Origin: Kingdonia uniflora
Taxonomy: Eukaryota > Streptophyta > Magnoliopsida > Ranunculales > Circaeasteraceae
Direction: 5' to 3'
Assembly: GCA_014058105.1 (NCBI GenBank)
Contig: JACGCM010001747.1
Coordinates: forward strand, 2,542,001 to 2,606,000
Length of the DNA stretch: 64,000 nt
In this document: in pieces, positions 45,001 to 57,620 of the stretch
Position numbering within the stretch: the stretch's first letter is position 1
Layout of the letters: every line of letters begins with the position of its first letter
The notes under the pieces: model-generated
Told to the model about the DNA's origin: nothing
Databases searched by the model: none
The model's input: the letters and a program-made list of their open reading frames with translations, nothing else
Translations under genes and position numbers: made by a program

Positions 45001-46064
45001 ACGTGTTGTACTGTAGCAGTGACACATGTATGCTAGTTTGACTGAGTCAAATCGGTCCAGACCGGTCAACCCGGTCGAGGCCTTGACCTAGACCGAGTCA
45101 GACCGGTTCAGACACTAATATTGGCTTTAAAATCCCAGTTTTTGGTCCAATTTAATTATTTTTTTACAAATTCCTATTGATTGGACCTACCCCTGGGGGA
45201 ACCCATTTTTAAATTTTTTCATGATTTTTTTTTTTTTTGAGAATGGGTGCTTTGTATAAGAAAACTGACAAATTTATATGTGATATAAGAATATAGATTA
45301 ATACATATTTAAGTATCTTATGATAACTTATATGATATTAATGGTATGCTTTAGGATACTAATTATCTTGACTAGAAATCAGATATAATACAAAAACCAA
45401 GACTAATTTAGAATACCGCTGAAAGCCATATCTAAATCACCGTTAAATGCTAAGGACAATAATTAGAGATCAATTGGGAATTAATTTAGTTTTATTTTTT
45501 AAAAACTTGGTGTCCGAGGAACCAATTTTACGTATCTAGATGCAATTAGATGTTACTTGATAACATTTAGTGGTATATATGCACTAATAACAACCTATAG
45601 TACCCTAGAATGTTAGTTCATAGACATGACTAATCTACTTATCTTGTAAACTCAGTAAACTTTGGGGTGAGACCACTTGTCAGCTAAACATCTAATACCT
45701 CTCATATTCGTAGCAAATATGGTCATTTGGCTAGAATATACAAACCTTATTGAACTTTAGGGATTAGAACACCCTAGTTGTTAGAATAAGGATCGCAACA
45801 TCTAGTGGTTTTTAATAGCTGTCTTGGCTAAAACTCTTTTAAAACACATTTTAAGGTTAAGATCACCATTTTACGGGGTAAAGTTGGAATTTGACGCTTA
45901 ATAGGAACTCATGAGTATAAAGCCATAAACAAGGTTTGCAAGTAATGATTGGGAATCATGTACTTCATTACGCTAATTATGAACCACAAGTAATGATTGT
46001 AAATTATGTACTTAGCATTTCATGAGTAATAGGTTATGAACAAGGTTCACCTACAAGTAAGGAT
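45001..46064. other. Copia internal non-coding stretch
   Basis: It starts with repeats of GACCGGT/GGTCAACCCGG words (45,050-45,110), then AT-rich sequence. The gag expected here is not recognisable in any frame. Confidence 0.4.
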
Positions 46065-46067
46065 TGA

Positions 46068-49000
46068 GAATCATAAGAAAAATGACATTTAATAGCATTA
46101 AAAATATAGGATTTTTATAGAATACTATTAAAAACAAACATTCACAGCGTTCCTAAAAGAACAATTACTATAGGAGAATAATTTGGTGGTAGAATGTATA
46201 GCGTTCTCGATCGCTATAATAATCAGCCAAAAAGACCCTACACGAAGTAGTTTTTGCTCCAAGCACTTCTGCTCGGGTTGGACATTAGTTTAACATCATT
46301 ACAAACTCAAGATATCTACTCCCCCACGCCTCTCAAGTCTCAACCTTAATTCCTTTCTTCCACGTTCCTCCAGAAGCATCATCACAACTGAAATCCTTTT
46401 AACACATATGTTAATCCTTGTGGCGAGCATTTACAACCATGATTCCCTTAATTATATTTCCAATTTCTCAATGTCAATTTATGTGATTTTCGAGTTTGAA
46501 TTTGGATTTCTGATGAATTTTGGGTCTCTGAATTTAAATTTTATGGGAATTTGTGATTGAATTTAGAGTTTCTGCAATTAATTCCTCCACTACATGTTCT
46601 TTCAAAGTAGACCCTTAGATCAGGTCATCTCTCTCTCTTTCCCTCTCTATCTCTAATGGTGAAGTTTGATTGCAGTGTGATCAATCTTCCACCTGTTAAG
46701 ATTAAAGAATATACTGTCTACATGTGAAGATGTTTGCTACCCCAATCAATATTTCTGATATCAGTAGAATTAAAGGTCAGGTCTTGCTGTCTCAATATCT
46801 ATGAAAATGTGTTATATATCGTCATTCAATATTGTTTTTTAACTTGGTTAGTTTCTAAAATTTGAGTAGCGACTCAAGATATATCTAGGGATTCACTGGA
46901 ATTACAATGCAACTAGGTTACTCAATTTTGCAACATCGATAAGTTTGTTTTCACAATACAACCCAAAACTCGATGGGCTGATGGTATGAATATTGGTTTT
47001 AAGCATGACATGCTGAAAAAATTACAAATACCAGAAATTACAAAATGAAATGAGTAGGCCATGCTTGGTATTTAATATATGAAGCAAGTGTTTGGTGGAA
47101 CTTATCCGCCCGGAATTTAGCCTGTGCTTTCAAGCTTGAACTTAAGGTACTATTTGGTGTATGAGGTTTAAAGAAAGTTGCATCACCATGAACGAAAACT
47201 CTTTTTTTTGGATAGCCATACAGACTAAGGTACATTCTGAATGCTGTATGACATAAAACGGTGTATCATACTAATCGATTTTACTAGTACAAAGCTTTTT
47301 CATGTTGCTGATTGTACTTCAAACTAGTTTGATTGAAGTGTGGGAAGATTGAGCTTGCATGTCAGGAGGTGTACTTAGTATTAGCCATCTACGTACATTA
47401 TTTTGTAGGTAGGGATGTAGTTGAATTCCAGGAGTTGGTTGGTATTTTGATGTTCTTTATGCCATTTGCTTGGGAAAATAGTTCTTTGCCAGACCCCAAT
47501 AAAATGTGGGAAACTATTCTCTTTTGAGTGTCTAATGGCTATAAACTCTGTGAGATATAATTAAAAATCTTGGTGTTAGATGGGGCCTATTCATGATAAG
47601 CAATTGTCATATTCTTGCCCTTCTATTTTGTATTTATCTTTCCCTTGGGAAGTTTTATTTATCTATGCATATAATTAGTTGGAAGGGCTTATTTTTAATG
47701 CATGTTCATGTTTCTCCCTGACCTTAGCCTAAGCCATTTGTACCTATCTTCTTGCTATTTTTAACTTGATGTTGTATTTTATAATGTATTGATCGTCAAT
47801 ATTATCTCATTTATATATGTAACTAATCGGTTATCGGGATTTCTAGCTAGCTAGTTTTGCATGGAATAACTTCTCATTCAAATTTATTAGTAGCTTATGA
47901 TGTAAGGAATCCTTATCCATGGTCTAGGGTGCGGCTATTCATGAGTTCCATAGTAAGTGCTTATCACTATTGTCTCTCCTAACTTTTTCATCTATCAAAA
48001 TAAATTTATTAATTATAACATCTACCACTTTTTGTGCATTCACGATCTTTGCTTTACCAGTCACTTAATGTTGTGGGAGAAGGGGATAGCTTGTTGTTGT
48101 TGTGGTGTTGTTGTATTAGTTGGAGAAAAAGGGCTAGTGGTTGAAGTGTTGACGTTGTTGTTGCAATGGTGGCGATGAAGGTTGAAAAATTCTTCATGAG
48201 AGATGGGGCTATTTGTGACTTAGGGCAAATGAGAGACTATCTAGCTCTCTGTCTATCCAAGTCAGGTATGTGTTTGTGACAATTTAAGTCTCTACTTTAT
48301 ATAATCTAGTTTGGTCACAAGATTAAGAGTTACAAAATATATTTCGACGGAGAGTCGTGTTTGCATATCTATAAGTCATCCAATGTTCTTTATGTTTAAT
48401 ATTTTATTCCTTGGTTCATGTTATTGCAGTGGAGATCTTTACTATTTGGATTTTCTTTAGAGTTGTTTAAGGACCTAAGAAAAGGCGGCAATGTAGATCT
48501 TTGCTATTTGAATTTGCATCAAAGTTGTTTAAAGCATGCTATGAAAGTTTGAGGTTGGGCAGTGTAGTTGGGTAAAATTAAGATTATCGTCCATGTTCTA
48601 GATGGAAAGTTTGAGGTTAGGCGAAAGATTGGAAGTTGATCTTTTGGCATGTTTTATCTGAATGTAGCATCTGTTGCCCATTAAGCTTGTAAGTGTATCC
48701 ATTAAGTAATTTTGATTCAAAGCTTGTATTTAGTAATTCCGGATTAATATTCAAATTTCTAAGTCGTTTTTGTATATATTTAAGATGACTCATATGTAAA
48801 TAGTAGAACTGAGATTTGAGTTGTATTAGAATAGAAGGGTCTAAAATATCAATCCATAGCCCAACCCTGCAGTTAAGAATTAAAAAGAAGTAAGAGAAAA
48901 TTGACTACTTTTTAAACGAGTCACCTTGAGAAAAGAAGCTTTCTCTTGCCATGAACAACCAAAGATCTTCCATCGTAAGTTACTCCAACATTCTTCTTCT

Positions 49001-50406
49001 TATCATGAGAAGTAACTAAGATAACCCAAAAATCATGCAGGATCTATATAAAAGGGTGTGTATAACTAGTTTTTAGTAACTTAGAGACGCGCACCTTTAG
49101 CACATCTTTTTGAATTATGATAAGGGTTGGTAGTAAGACTTTCTTGTGTGGCAAAATGTTACTTTGATTTTTCCTAAAGGGCGAAACAAAGACACTTATA
49201 CTAAAAGTGAGTTGAAGGTTACTTCAAATATTGGATAACCAACGCCCCACAAATTCCATTATATTTTATTTTGAAAGAATGTCAATATATCCAAAGGTGC
49301 AATTTTTTCATCTCTTCTTTTAATGTATTTTTACAACTAATAATACACAAGTCTTACTGACATTCTTTGTTTCTGTAGGTTGGACAATCGATATTGTATT
49401 TGATAAAATGGGTCAAAAGATATTGTTATAGCTACATTCATAGAGGTACCTTCAGTTCAGTTCTGTTTGTAGTTTTGGTTTTTTACCTGTAGCAAATATC
49501 GATCGATGATGATTATAGTGTTTTCTCATAGTTGATTATGATAATATGTGGTGAATCGGTTTAAAAAGATCTTCTTTAGATAATTGGGTATTCTTTCAGT
49601 GTATGTGTACATCTGTCTATTTTTTGGTTACTTGATGTAAATAGAGAGTTTGAGATTTTATTAAGTATTAGTTATTAAAGTTTTTTGAGTTATTAGTTAT
49701 CTTCTACAAGGTTAAATACTTATATGAGTTGTACTTGCATGTCAATGGACCTATAGCTTAAATCGGTAAAAGCACTCATAGTTTGAGAAGATGATGGTTC
49801 GAATCCATCTAGATCCGCTTGATTATTATAGCCGAAATAAAAGTATTACAAATTTTTTATTGATTATTATTTTTGGCATAATATATTGCAAAATACTTGT
49901 AAATTGGAAAATATTAATGCAGAGGATATATGATGGTGTGTACAAATGCTATTATAAGTAGACGATAACGTTTACTAAACGCTATTGAAAGAGTTTCGAT
50001 AACACAAAGTAAATGCTATCTATTGTCGATTTGTAATAACATTCAGTAAATGCTATGTTAAGTAAACAATAACAGCCAGTAAACGTGGTTAAAAATGATT
50101 TTAATAGCATGCAAAAAAAAAAAAAACTATTATAAAAATGATAGCATTGCATATTACATCATACAAAAATACTATTGTAACATTTCCATAGTGGTTTTTG
50201 ACTGTTATTATAAGCAATCAGCAGCTTTCAACAACTGCTATTAAAAAGTTTACAATAACATTCTTAGAATGTTATGCTTTCATAGCATGCGTTAAAACGC
50301 TATTGAAAATAAGGATAGCATTTCATTATATATCAGACAAAAAATGCTATCATAGCTTTTCATTGTATTTTTCCAATGTTATTATATGTGTTTTTTTCTT
50401 ATAGTG
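46068..50406. mobile_element. CACTA-like (En/Spm) non-autonomous transposon
   Basis: The right end reads TTTTTTTCTTATAGTG, i.e. CACTATAAGAAAAAAA on the minus strand, the hallmark end of CACTA elements. The left end is worn (GAATCATAAGAAAAATGAC). TGA lies on both sides (46,065-46,067; 50,407-50,409). Subterminal words ATAGCATT, AACGCTATT and AATGCTAT recur in both orientations at 46,090-46,220 and 49,940-50,360, as expected of CACTA subterminal repeats. No transposase is recognised; the interior is AT-rich with only short ORFs. Confidence 0.6.
49747..49817 (+). repeat. tRNA-like sequence (tRNA pseudogene or SINE head)
   Basis: Acceptor GGACCTA pairs with TAGATCC (one mismatch). The D-arm is GCTT/AAGC; the T-arm GATGG-TTCGAAT-CCATC is perfect. 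The anticodon arm cannot be formed properly (only CTCA/TGAG with a 5-base loop). It is therefore a degenerate tRNA-derived sequence, not a functional tRNA. Confidence 0.55.
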
Positions 50407-50409
50407 TGA

Positions 50410-51880
50410 CTTGAATACTATGAATTGCTTTTATGCCAGGAATGTTTATCAAGTATTACTATTGGTATTGATCTACATGCATAATAGATGTTGGTGATAC
50501 TCAGAATATTGAGTACCTCCCATACTACAACTCTATTTCGGTACCAATAAACTTGACCTGTATGGATACTGAAATCCATATGTTATTACAGAATCTGGAA
50601 AAGACTATTCTTGGGAATAATGAGTCTCTAAAATAACAAAGTAGGAGCTTTTTTTGCACCCTCGCCTCCATATTTAGGAAGACCTGATAATGGATTACCC
50701 TATACTATTCTAGTATTGTATGACTGCGGCAAAATTTTTATTCCGCAGTGCAACTCTACTATAATGTTATGTAGAAAAATTGTTGAGGTAAATAAAAATA
50801 TTAAGAATATTTTATTAAATTTGCTATGCTTCAAATATTATGCTTTCGAGGTAATATTTGATAGATCACTGTGCACGCAGACCTAATTATATTTTTTCTT
50901 ATTTTTGAGCAAAATAATGAGCTACTAGTTTGGAACATCAAGCTTATGCCTACTAAGAGTAAGCATTGTGCCAAGGTCGCACAATATTAGGTTTAGTGAC
51001 AGGGGAAGTTATGGATAGGGCCACAATTGTAGATAGGCGAGAGGTGGTAATAACGGTAGAATTAAAATTCTAGCCATCAGTAACCTGAGGCAAGGGGAAC
51101 AAGAATTTTACCAATAGACCAAAATGGAATAGGAAGAATTCATAAATAGATACGAGATAGTTGGGGACGGGATTGCAAGGCACCCCAGACAATCCAAAGA
51201 GATCATCCCCATACTTAAATTTATCCCATGATACCAATGCAGCTTTGGATCAAGTTTTAAGAATGAACAATAGTAAATTCTCAGTAGATGAATAATGTCA
51301 CTTAGAGAGTATTGCCAAGTAGTAACTTTTGTAATTGCTTGCTATTATTGACTGAGTTAAGTACTCTTCACTGGTTAGTTTAATAGAATGCTCATGACAT
51401 ACACTTGCTCGGTATCACATCAATGAGATTACTCTTTGATTATGAGAATTTATTGTTTAGGAAGTAGTTAAATTCCATGTATAATAGTTGATCTACTATA
51501 TACAACCCGTCTATAGATCTATTTGTTCATTGAGTATTATAGATAATCGGATGAGTGTCGACACATGTCTAAGAGACATTGGTACTACGCACTCGATCAT
51601 TTTGAGATATGAACATATTTCTTGTCTTCAACCTTGTGCACCTGGGATGTTACAAATATCATTGGCACGACCAACATGATAGAACGCACCAAGTATGTCA
51701 CGCTATTACTCCCTAACGGTACGATATGGGTTATCTAGTCCACCTTATACACTAGTAAATCCAGCTGAATTTTACTGAGTTCATACATGATAATGCTTAT
51801 CACGTAAAGACTATTAGAGAAAGTAACAGACAAAGTTTTGTGCATTTCCTCAATATCTAAAGGTTAGAATACGCTATTCG
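50410..51880. other. Copia region upstream of integrase
   Basis: Expected to hold gag and protease remnants. Only a hint of a Gly/Arg/Asn-rich stretch (GATAGGCGAGAGGTGGTAAT, near 51,033) is seen. No reliable reading frame. Confidence 0.35.
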
Positions 51881-52770
51881 AACGGTTTCCAATACACTTC
51901 TCCAGGCTAGGATAATGAGGATTATCAGGAATACATCTCGACTTTATTTGCACAACTTAGAAGATCCAGAGAGTGTACGTGTAACGATTGTTTTCAAGGA
52001 AAGTCTATTATATATCCTAGTATAACCATGGTGGAGTGGGATCTCTAGCCTTTGCTCCAAATGCATCCATGGAGACACATGTGAACCTATCTATCCACAT
52101 AGCAGCCCACTTGAGTATTTATGGTCACAATAGACACATCTTGGATATTGTCTTACGTTTACCTATTATTAACAACTTGGAATGCAATGTTAGCACGACT
52201 TCTCACTTAGATTATTCGATCGCAGGCTCAGTTCCTGGATTAATCGATCAAGTTGATCGATGTGACTTGACGGGGGTTTGCGAGTTTGACTCACATGCTT
52301 TTGATGATTATTTTACCGCTAAAAGGGATAGCTGATTAAGCATCGTGAGTACCCCATACCATACCCAAATCGGGATTGATGGAGAACCTAATCAAGCGAT
52401 TTAGGATAATCATTAGGTCATTATTATTATGATCACAACTTTCGGCTTGTGTGTGGGATATGCACTCTTGTTCTCGTAATACTGATTAGGATTCGTCCTA
52501 TAGAAAATCATCAAATATTTCCCAAAACAACTAGTAACTGGGCCGGAGCCCGGTGTTTCCCATCAACGAACATTTGGATGATTCCATACAAGTGCCAATC
52601 ACACCACCACAGTGTACAAAGATGGGAACCCTAGCGTCAGCCTGGTATTATGCGGGTTATGATTCACATTTATTACTAGATATTTGAAACCCACTGCGAC
52701 GTATATACTGCTGGGCAGATTGTTACTTTGATGAGACGACATTCCCAGTATTGGGGGGAGATATGACAGT
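51881..52770 (+). pseudogene. Copia integrase remnant
   Basis: FDSHAFDDYFTAKRDS (52,280-52,330) matches the catalytic core segment G-E-F-x-S-x-A-F-D-D-Y. Further on come VPITPPQCTKMGT, YYAGYDSHLLLD, WADCYFDETTFPVLGGD (52,590-52,765), the conserved stretch between integrase and RT in plant copia elements. Many stops and frame changes. Confidence 0.7.
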
Positions 52771-53619
52771 TAATACTAAGGATATTTCCAAGATTTGTTA
52801 GAAAACACCGTCGTTATCTTATATAGATCCTTTTTCATGAGTTAAGTGACAATAAGTTTCAATGGATTACAAACTTGCAATAAGTCACAAATGAATTTCC
52901 AAATACATTCATAGACATTGTTGAAGTATCCTAGGTGTATATACCAGCAAGTAATGCACAGCTGAACGTTCCAAAAGAATTTGTACCGCAAATGAATTTG
53001 AGGCTCGTGCTTAGTGCGAAGCACCATTAGAAGAAAGTATTATGAGCCCGGGAGCTACAAAATAAGAGACAAATATGACTAATAGTATAGTCGGTTCATT
53101 GAGGATTGAACTACCCATCGACGAGGCAATAGTAGCTACGCAACCAGTTGATGCATTAAGAGACAAGCCCAGGGTGGCACATACATATGATAATAAGGAG
53201 ATCTCGATCTATTAATAGTCTGTAATGGTACAATATAGAATCGTTAAGTAGAGATTTATTGATAAGGTAATCACATTCACTGTTGTAGTTGCCATCATGG
53301 ATGAGGATTCAAAATTACTTATTATAAACGACTGTGTGCTGTTGTACATTGGCCAAAGCGAAGCTCAGTTTGCTAGCATAATGCGAAGTGATGCCACAGA
53401 GCTTGTCGGTTACGAATAGGAATGGTACAAAAACATGATTAACTCGGTAAAATAATTAGGTCAAGGCAAGACTAGTTGCCTAGGAATTCTCTAAGAGACC
53501 TGGCATCGATTACAATGAGGCATATTATCTGGTTATAGACGCTATAACATTTCGGTACTGATCAGTCTGTCAAGTTGTCGAGGACAAGCTAGACATGCGT
53601 CTTATATAATTACCACGTA

Positions 53620-54130
53620 TCTATATGGGAAACTAGATACAAATATCTACATGAAGCCACCCGGGGAGGTATAAGCTTTTGGAAGCAATAAAACCCAATG
53701 TACACGAGGTGCGTACATAATAAAACTAGAAAATTACTATTGACTTTAAGTAATTAGGGTCTATGTGACATAGTAAGTTGATTGAGTATTTGAAGGTTGG
53801 GGACTTCGCAAATATTTTTATTTGTCCATGCGTCCTTATTTAGAACAAAAATATTGACTTAAGTCATCATAACAGTATACTAAATGATTTGGATATCATT
53901 AAAACTCCGGGGGAGATCGCGAAAGCCGGCAAATACCTTAGAAATGAATTCAAAATGAAATACTTTGGGAAACTAAGTATTGTCTAAATTGATAGATTGA
54001 GTATCTTGGTAGTGGCATACTTATATACCAAATAATATATATTGGAAGAGTTATCTAACACTTCGGTATGGATGCAACACATGGTGCTAAGTTGCTTATT
54101 TTCGTCCATCACTTGGATGTAAACAATGGC
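53620..54130 (+). pseudogene. Copia reverse transcriptase remnant
   Basis: DTNIYMKPPGEV corresponds to the usual D-I-Y-M-K-I-P-E-G. LNDLDIIKTPGEIAKAGKYL and EFKMKYFGKLSIV match the segment after the catalytic YVDD, which is decayed here to ILND. Multiple stops. Confidence 0.75.
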
Positions 54131-54229
54131 ATATTTTGTCATCCTAATGGGGGGAGAAGCTCCTAGGGCCGTGATGCCATAGTTAGGCAGTGGTTTACTA
54201 TTATTAGTTTGGTATACTAGACCCGAGAC

Positions 54230-54890
54230 TCATTCGTAGTGAACTGTTTAGCTTGCCATAGTTTGTTCCTACCTAAAGGCACAAAAAGAAGATCAAGCAT
54301 ATTCTGAGGTATCTGACCGGTACGAAAGACAGGGGCTTGTTTAACCAAAAAATGTTAAACGTAAAATTATAGGGTACGTTGATATAGAATACTTGTCAGA
54401 CCCACATAAAGGCCATTGTTAGATGGATTATATGTTTATGTATGGGGATACAACAAATTCTTGGAAATCGATAAAGCAGATGACATTTGTTAGATCTCTA
54501 AATCATGGGGAAATTTTTACACTTTATAAAGCTGGCAGAGAATGATGGTTACGCTCCAAGATACATCACATCAACTGAAGTTGTGACATGTTCTATCCAA
54601 GATAAAGCATCGACTCTCTATGAAGACAACTAGGCTTTCATAATTCAAGTCAATGACAATTTTATCAATGACGACAGAACGAAGCACATTTCATAGAAGT
54701 CCTTTCATACATATGATTTGCAAAAGGCGAATGAGATTGATATTATTCAAGGCATTTCAAAAGACAACTTTGCAAACCTATTCACGAAGACTCTTGCACC
54801 ACTTACGTTCAAGCAGCTGGTACATGGAATCGGCATACAAAAGTTTTTATTCATCAATATCTCGGGGAGATACATCTCAGGGAAATAGAT
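54230..54890 (+). pseudogene. Copia RNase H remnant
   Basis: KHILRYLTGTKDRGLF, EYLSDPHKG, NSWKSIKQMTFVRSLNH, DDRTKHIS, HTYDLQKANEIDIIQG, DNFANLFTKTLAPLTFKQ and VHGIG follow the order of a plant copia RNase H/pol end. Stops and small indels occur. The leader-like TATACTCTTTTTT and GGTTTTGAAGAGGCAACGTAT motifs downstream are typical of copia 3' regions. Confidence 0.85.
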
Positions 54891-55142
54891 TTTGAGGGAG
54901 ATCGATGTCAGGGGGAGTAATCTCGTCCTGACGTGGACACATGCGTGTTATACTCTTTTTTTTGATAGTACAATTTTATCCCAAGGATTTTTACTGACTA
55001 GAGGTTTTGAAGAGGCAACGTATACGCGTTCACAACCCATACAGGGCATATGATTGTACTCTTTATTTGCACAACTTTTTCCCAAGGGGGTTTTTCTTGA
55101 CAGAGGTTTTGATGAGCTAAGTCATCCTGGTATGTAACGCCT

Positions 55143-55152
55143 CAAGGGAGAG
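55143..55152 (+). other. Polypurine tract of copia C1
   Basis: CAAGGGAGAG directly before the LTR TGTTAGG. Confidence 0.6.
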
Positions 55153-55386
55153 TGTTAGGAGTTGGGTCCGGCCCAATGTGGGAACCCAACTGGGTTGGGG
55201 TGTCCTAATGGACTCCTAATAAGGCCATATAAACTAAGGTTTATGGAGAGATTTTTATAGAGAGTATTTAACCCAATAAAAGGTTCAGTATTGTAACACA
55301 ACAACCTATCAATAATAAGCTCTTTATTCTTCTCTCATATTTATATTTGTGTATGATTGCTTTGTAGAATAACTTTTTATCCAACG
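55153..55386 (+). repeat. 3' LTR of copia C1
   Basis: 234 bp, same start and order as the 5' LTR, with small deletions and substitutions; the last base of CCAACA is G. Confidence 0.85.
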
Positions 55387-55391
55387 CCTCT

Positions 55392-55683
55392 CACTTAATC
55401 ATTGGTTGTATACATGAGTAAGTGGGGAGCTTGTGAGTATGTGAGTATGTGGTGAGCTTTTATTGCAACACCCTTGCACACACACCCTCGGGAGGCCTCG
55501 GGCTCATGATTCGGGATTCAGGGGGATTTAAGATTTGGGTAATTGACTCTTCCTGGCTTAGGGGACCAAGGGTTTTTTATTTATTTATCCAAAAGTTCTT
55601 TGGAGTTGGGCTTGGGCTTTTAATTAAACCAATTTTTTTAATAGCCTAGCCGTTGCAGAGGACGTCTCCCCCTGTTTTTCTCT
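55392..55683. other. Spacer right of copia element
   Basis: No gene recognised; the open stretch at 55,449-55,649 has no family resemblance. Confidence 0.4.
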
Positions 55684-56474
55684 CCCACAACTAAGGGTGG
55701 CAGCGGTTCGGGTTCGGGTCGGTTCTTCCAACTTCAGGACCCGTAACCATTTAAGTAAGGTATATCAGGTTCGGGTCCTACTCAGGTTTGGCTTCTAAGG
55801 AGGCCGTCTCAGAACTGGATCTATTTAAATTTTGGATTTTTAGTCGATTTTAGGTCCAAGTGTCGGGTCTTCAATACATGAAGATATTTGAAAACCCTCC
55901 ATGCTTCCAATATGAAATAAAGAACTTCTTATACAATCAATATCAACATATTTCATTAAAAAATAACTCAGACATTTTGGATCAATGTTAATACGAAGCA
56001 TTCATACTTATTATGATCAATAAACAAATTGTATGGGTACCATATGGATTATGGTATGGAGAAGGTTACAATAATATCATGAATATCAAATTGGTGAGGT
56101 ATATATATTTTTTTGATTATAGCTAAATGTCTTAGAGTTTCTATAAGAAAGGGAGTAAATTAAGGGATTTCCCAAATTTTTTGAGAAGAAATTGAAGGTA
56201 AATTTTTTGAGAAGAAATTGAAGGTAGGTATTGTATGGAGTTTGGAGAGACGGAGACTAGAGAGAAGTTTAAAGTTAAACTTGAGTTATAATTGGGTAGA
56301 CCCGTAAATCGAAATACCCACTGGGCTTTATATCATCGGGTTCGTGTCTTATCGGGTTGGGTCGAAAAAGAGCCAAATTTAAACGGGTGGTAAAAAATAG
56401 AATCCAAACCTGACCCAAATGATCTCGGTTCGGGTTCGGGTAATCGGTTCTACATTGCCACTCCTACCCACAAC
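55684..56474. mobile_element. hAT-like non-autonomous transposon, 775 bp, 8-bp duplication
   Basis: Element 55,692-56,466, ends TAAGGGTGGCA and TGCCACTCCTA. Flanks 55,684-55,691 and 56,467-56,474 are both CCCACAAC. Subterminal GGTTCGGGTTCGGGT words lie on both sides. Confidence 0.85.
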
Positions 56475-56642
56475 GTCTTTTTTTTGCCCTATAAAAGAAA
56501 CGTTTCCCTGCAGTATTTTACAACACAGAACACAATAGTTTTGAGTTTTCTCTCAATCTTTCTCTTTGTTCATCGAGTTTTGACGAATTGCAAATCCGAG
56601 TAATAGTAATAGAAATGCATAAAATCAGAACGGTTTCGTTCC

Positions 56643-57048
56643 TAGGGATGGCAATTTGACCCGCCTCGTTGGGGATCTGCCCCGCCCCGCCCCGAACAGG
56701 GCGGGTTTGGGATGTATTAAACGGGTATGGGAAGTATAATACAAATTCGTGGGGAATCAGGGTAGATTTGGGATTGCTTCGAAAAATTTGTGCCCTCCCC
56801 ATTTAAATAGTTTATTGCTATTACCCTTAAATATATGAATAAAAACCTATATAAAAGTGTTTTTTTATTGAAAAAATAGTTTTATTAGTTAAATGGGGGT
56901 GGGGATGGGATTTAGCTTTGCAATGTGGAGGCGGAGATGGGGATCACCCCTTAACTTAAATGGGTTTTGGGGCGGGGATGGGAGTGGGGAACTTAGGCGG
57001 GGATCGGATTAGGTCCCCCACCCCATATCCGCCCCATTGCCATCCCTA
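56643..57048. mobile_element. Fold-back hAT-like MITE, 406 bp
   Basis: Ends TAGGGATGGCAAT and ATTGCCATCCCTA are perfect 13-bp inverted repeats, with GGGGCGGGG/CCCCGCCCC-rich arms. The flanks (TTCGTTCC left, CCTTTCCT right) do not match, so the duplication is lost or the ends are slightly misplaced. Confidence 0.7.
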
Positions 57049-57125
57049 CCTTTCCTTCAATGGGAAACTGCAGTTATGCCGATTTATCCTGGTGGCGACG
57101 TGCTCTCTATCTGCTTGCTTTGGGA

Positions 57126-57620
57126 CCAGGGTCGACCCTGGTAGTTTGAAGTTCCTGTGCATAAATTAAAATGGGGCCTAAAATTATGTGCTGTTGTAAG
57201 GGCTTAAACCTCTGCCCTTTACAAACTACAAGAATAAGTCCGGATTTGACAACCCTCCTTAACGGAGGGTTGTGCAAACCCTCTCTCTTATTGGTTTAGG
57301 GTGGAGGGTTTAGGGTGTAGTGTTTAACATCTGTTAACTCTCTAGCCAATAAGAGAGAGGGTTGACACAACCCACCATAGGGATTTAGAAGGGTTTAGGG
57401 TGTAGTGTTTAACATCTGTTAACTCTCTAGCCAATAAGAGAGAGGGTTTGCACAACCCTCCGTTAAGGAGGGTTGGCAAATCCGGACTCCTACAAGAAGT
57501 ATCAACCAACTAAGCTAAAGTCAATTATATGTAGCATATAACATTTTTTTTTTTTTTTTTGGGTCCCTTTTTCTTTTGGGCACTGTGCAGTCACACATCC
57601 CTAAGGCCGGGCCTGTTTGA
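57126..57620. mobile_element. Possible older hAT-type element hosting a Mutator MITE
   Basis: CCAGGGTCGACCCTGG (57,126-57,141) and GGCCGGGCC near 57,604 resemble the palindromic ends of common plant elements. TTTGGGAC before and TTTGAGGC after are imperfect 8-bp flanks. A tentative call. Confidence 0.3.
57226..57498. mobile_element. Mutator-type MITE, 255 bp, 9-bp duplication
   Basis: Element 57,235-57,489. Arms AGTCCGGATTTG...AACCCTCC and the reverse form a long inverted repeat of about 55 bp. CTACAAGAA lies at 57,226-57,234 and 57,490-57,498, a perfect 9-bp duplication typical of Mutator. An internal block (GGTGTAGTGTTTAACATC...GAGAGAGGG, about 56 bp) is repeated directly at 57,308 and 57,393. 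Confidence 0.85.

Larger units (their letters stand above)
43851..55386 (+). mobile_element. Ty1/copia retrotransposon C1 with nested insertions
   Basis: LTRs 43,851-44,096 and 55,153-55,386 are clear copies (TGTTAGGAGTTGGGTCC start). Flanks CCTTT (43,846-43,850) and CCTCT (55,387-55,391) fit a 5-bp duplication with one change. CGTTATCAACATGACG follows the 5' LTR, a motif like the CGTTATCAGCACG start of many plant copia internal regions. Decayed integrase, RT and RNase H occupy 51.9-54.9 kb in copia order. A CACTA-like insertion explains much of the excess length. Gag was not found. Confidence 0.85.

Noticed and set aside
44632..45025. Cys/His-rich minus-strand ORFs that look like zinc fingers
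   Set aside because: Overlapping frames of the 66-bp minisatellite; spacing is set by the DNA repeat.
49747..49817. Functional tRNA gene
   Set aside because: The anticodon arm does not form a 5-bp stem with a 7-base loop and the acceptor has a mismatch.
52036..52335. Independent 99-aa gene
   Set aside because: Its end is the copia integrase segment FDDYFTAKRDS; it is part of the decayed pol.
56518..57169. ORFs at 56,518 and 56,960 as genes
   Set aside because: They overlap a fold-back MITE and its flanks and have no recognisable family.
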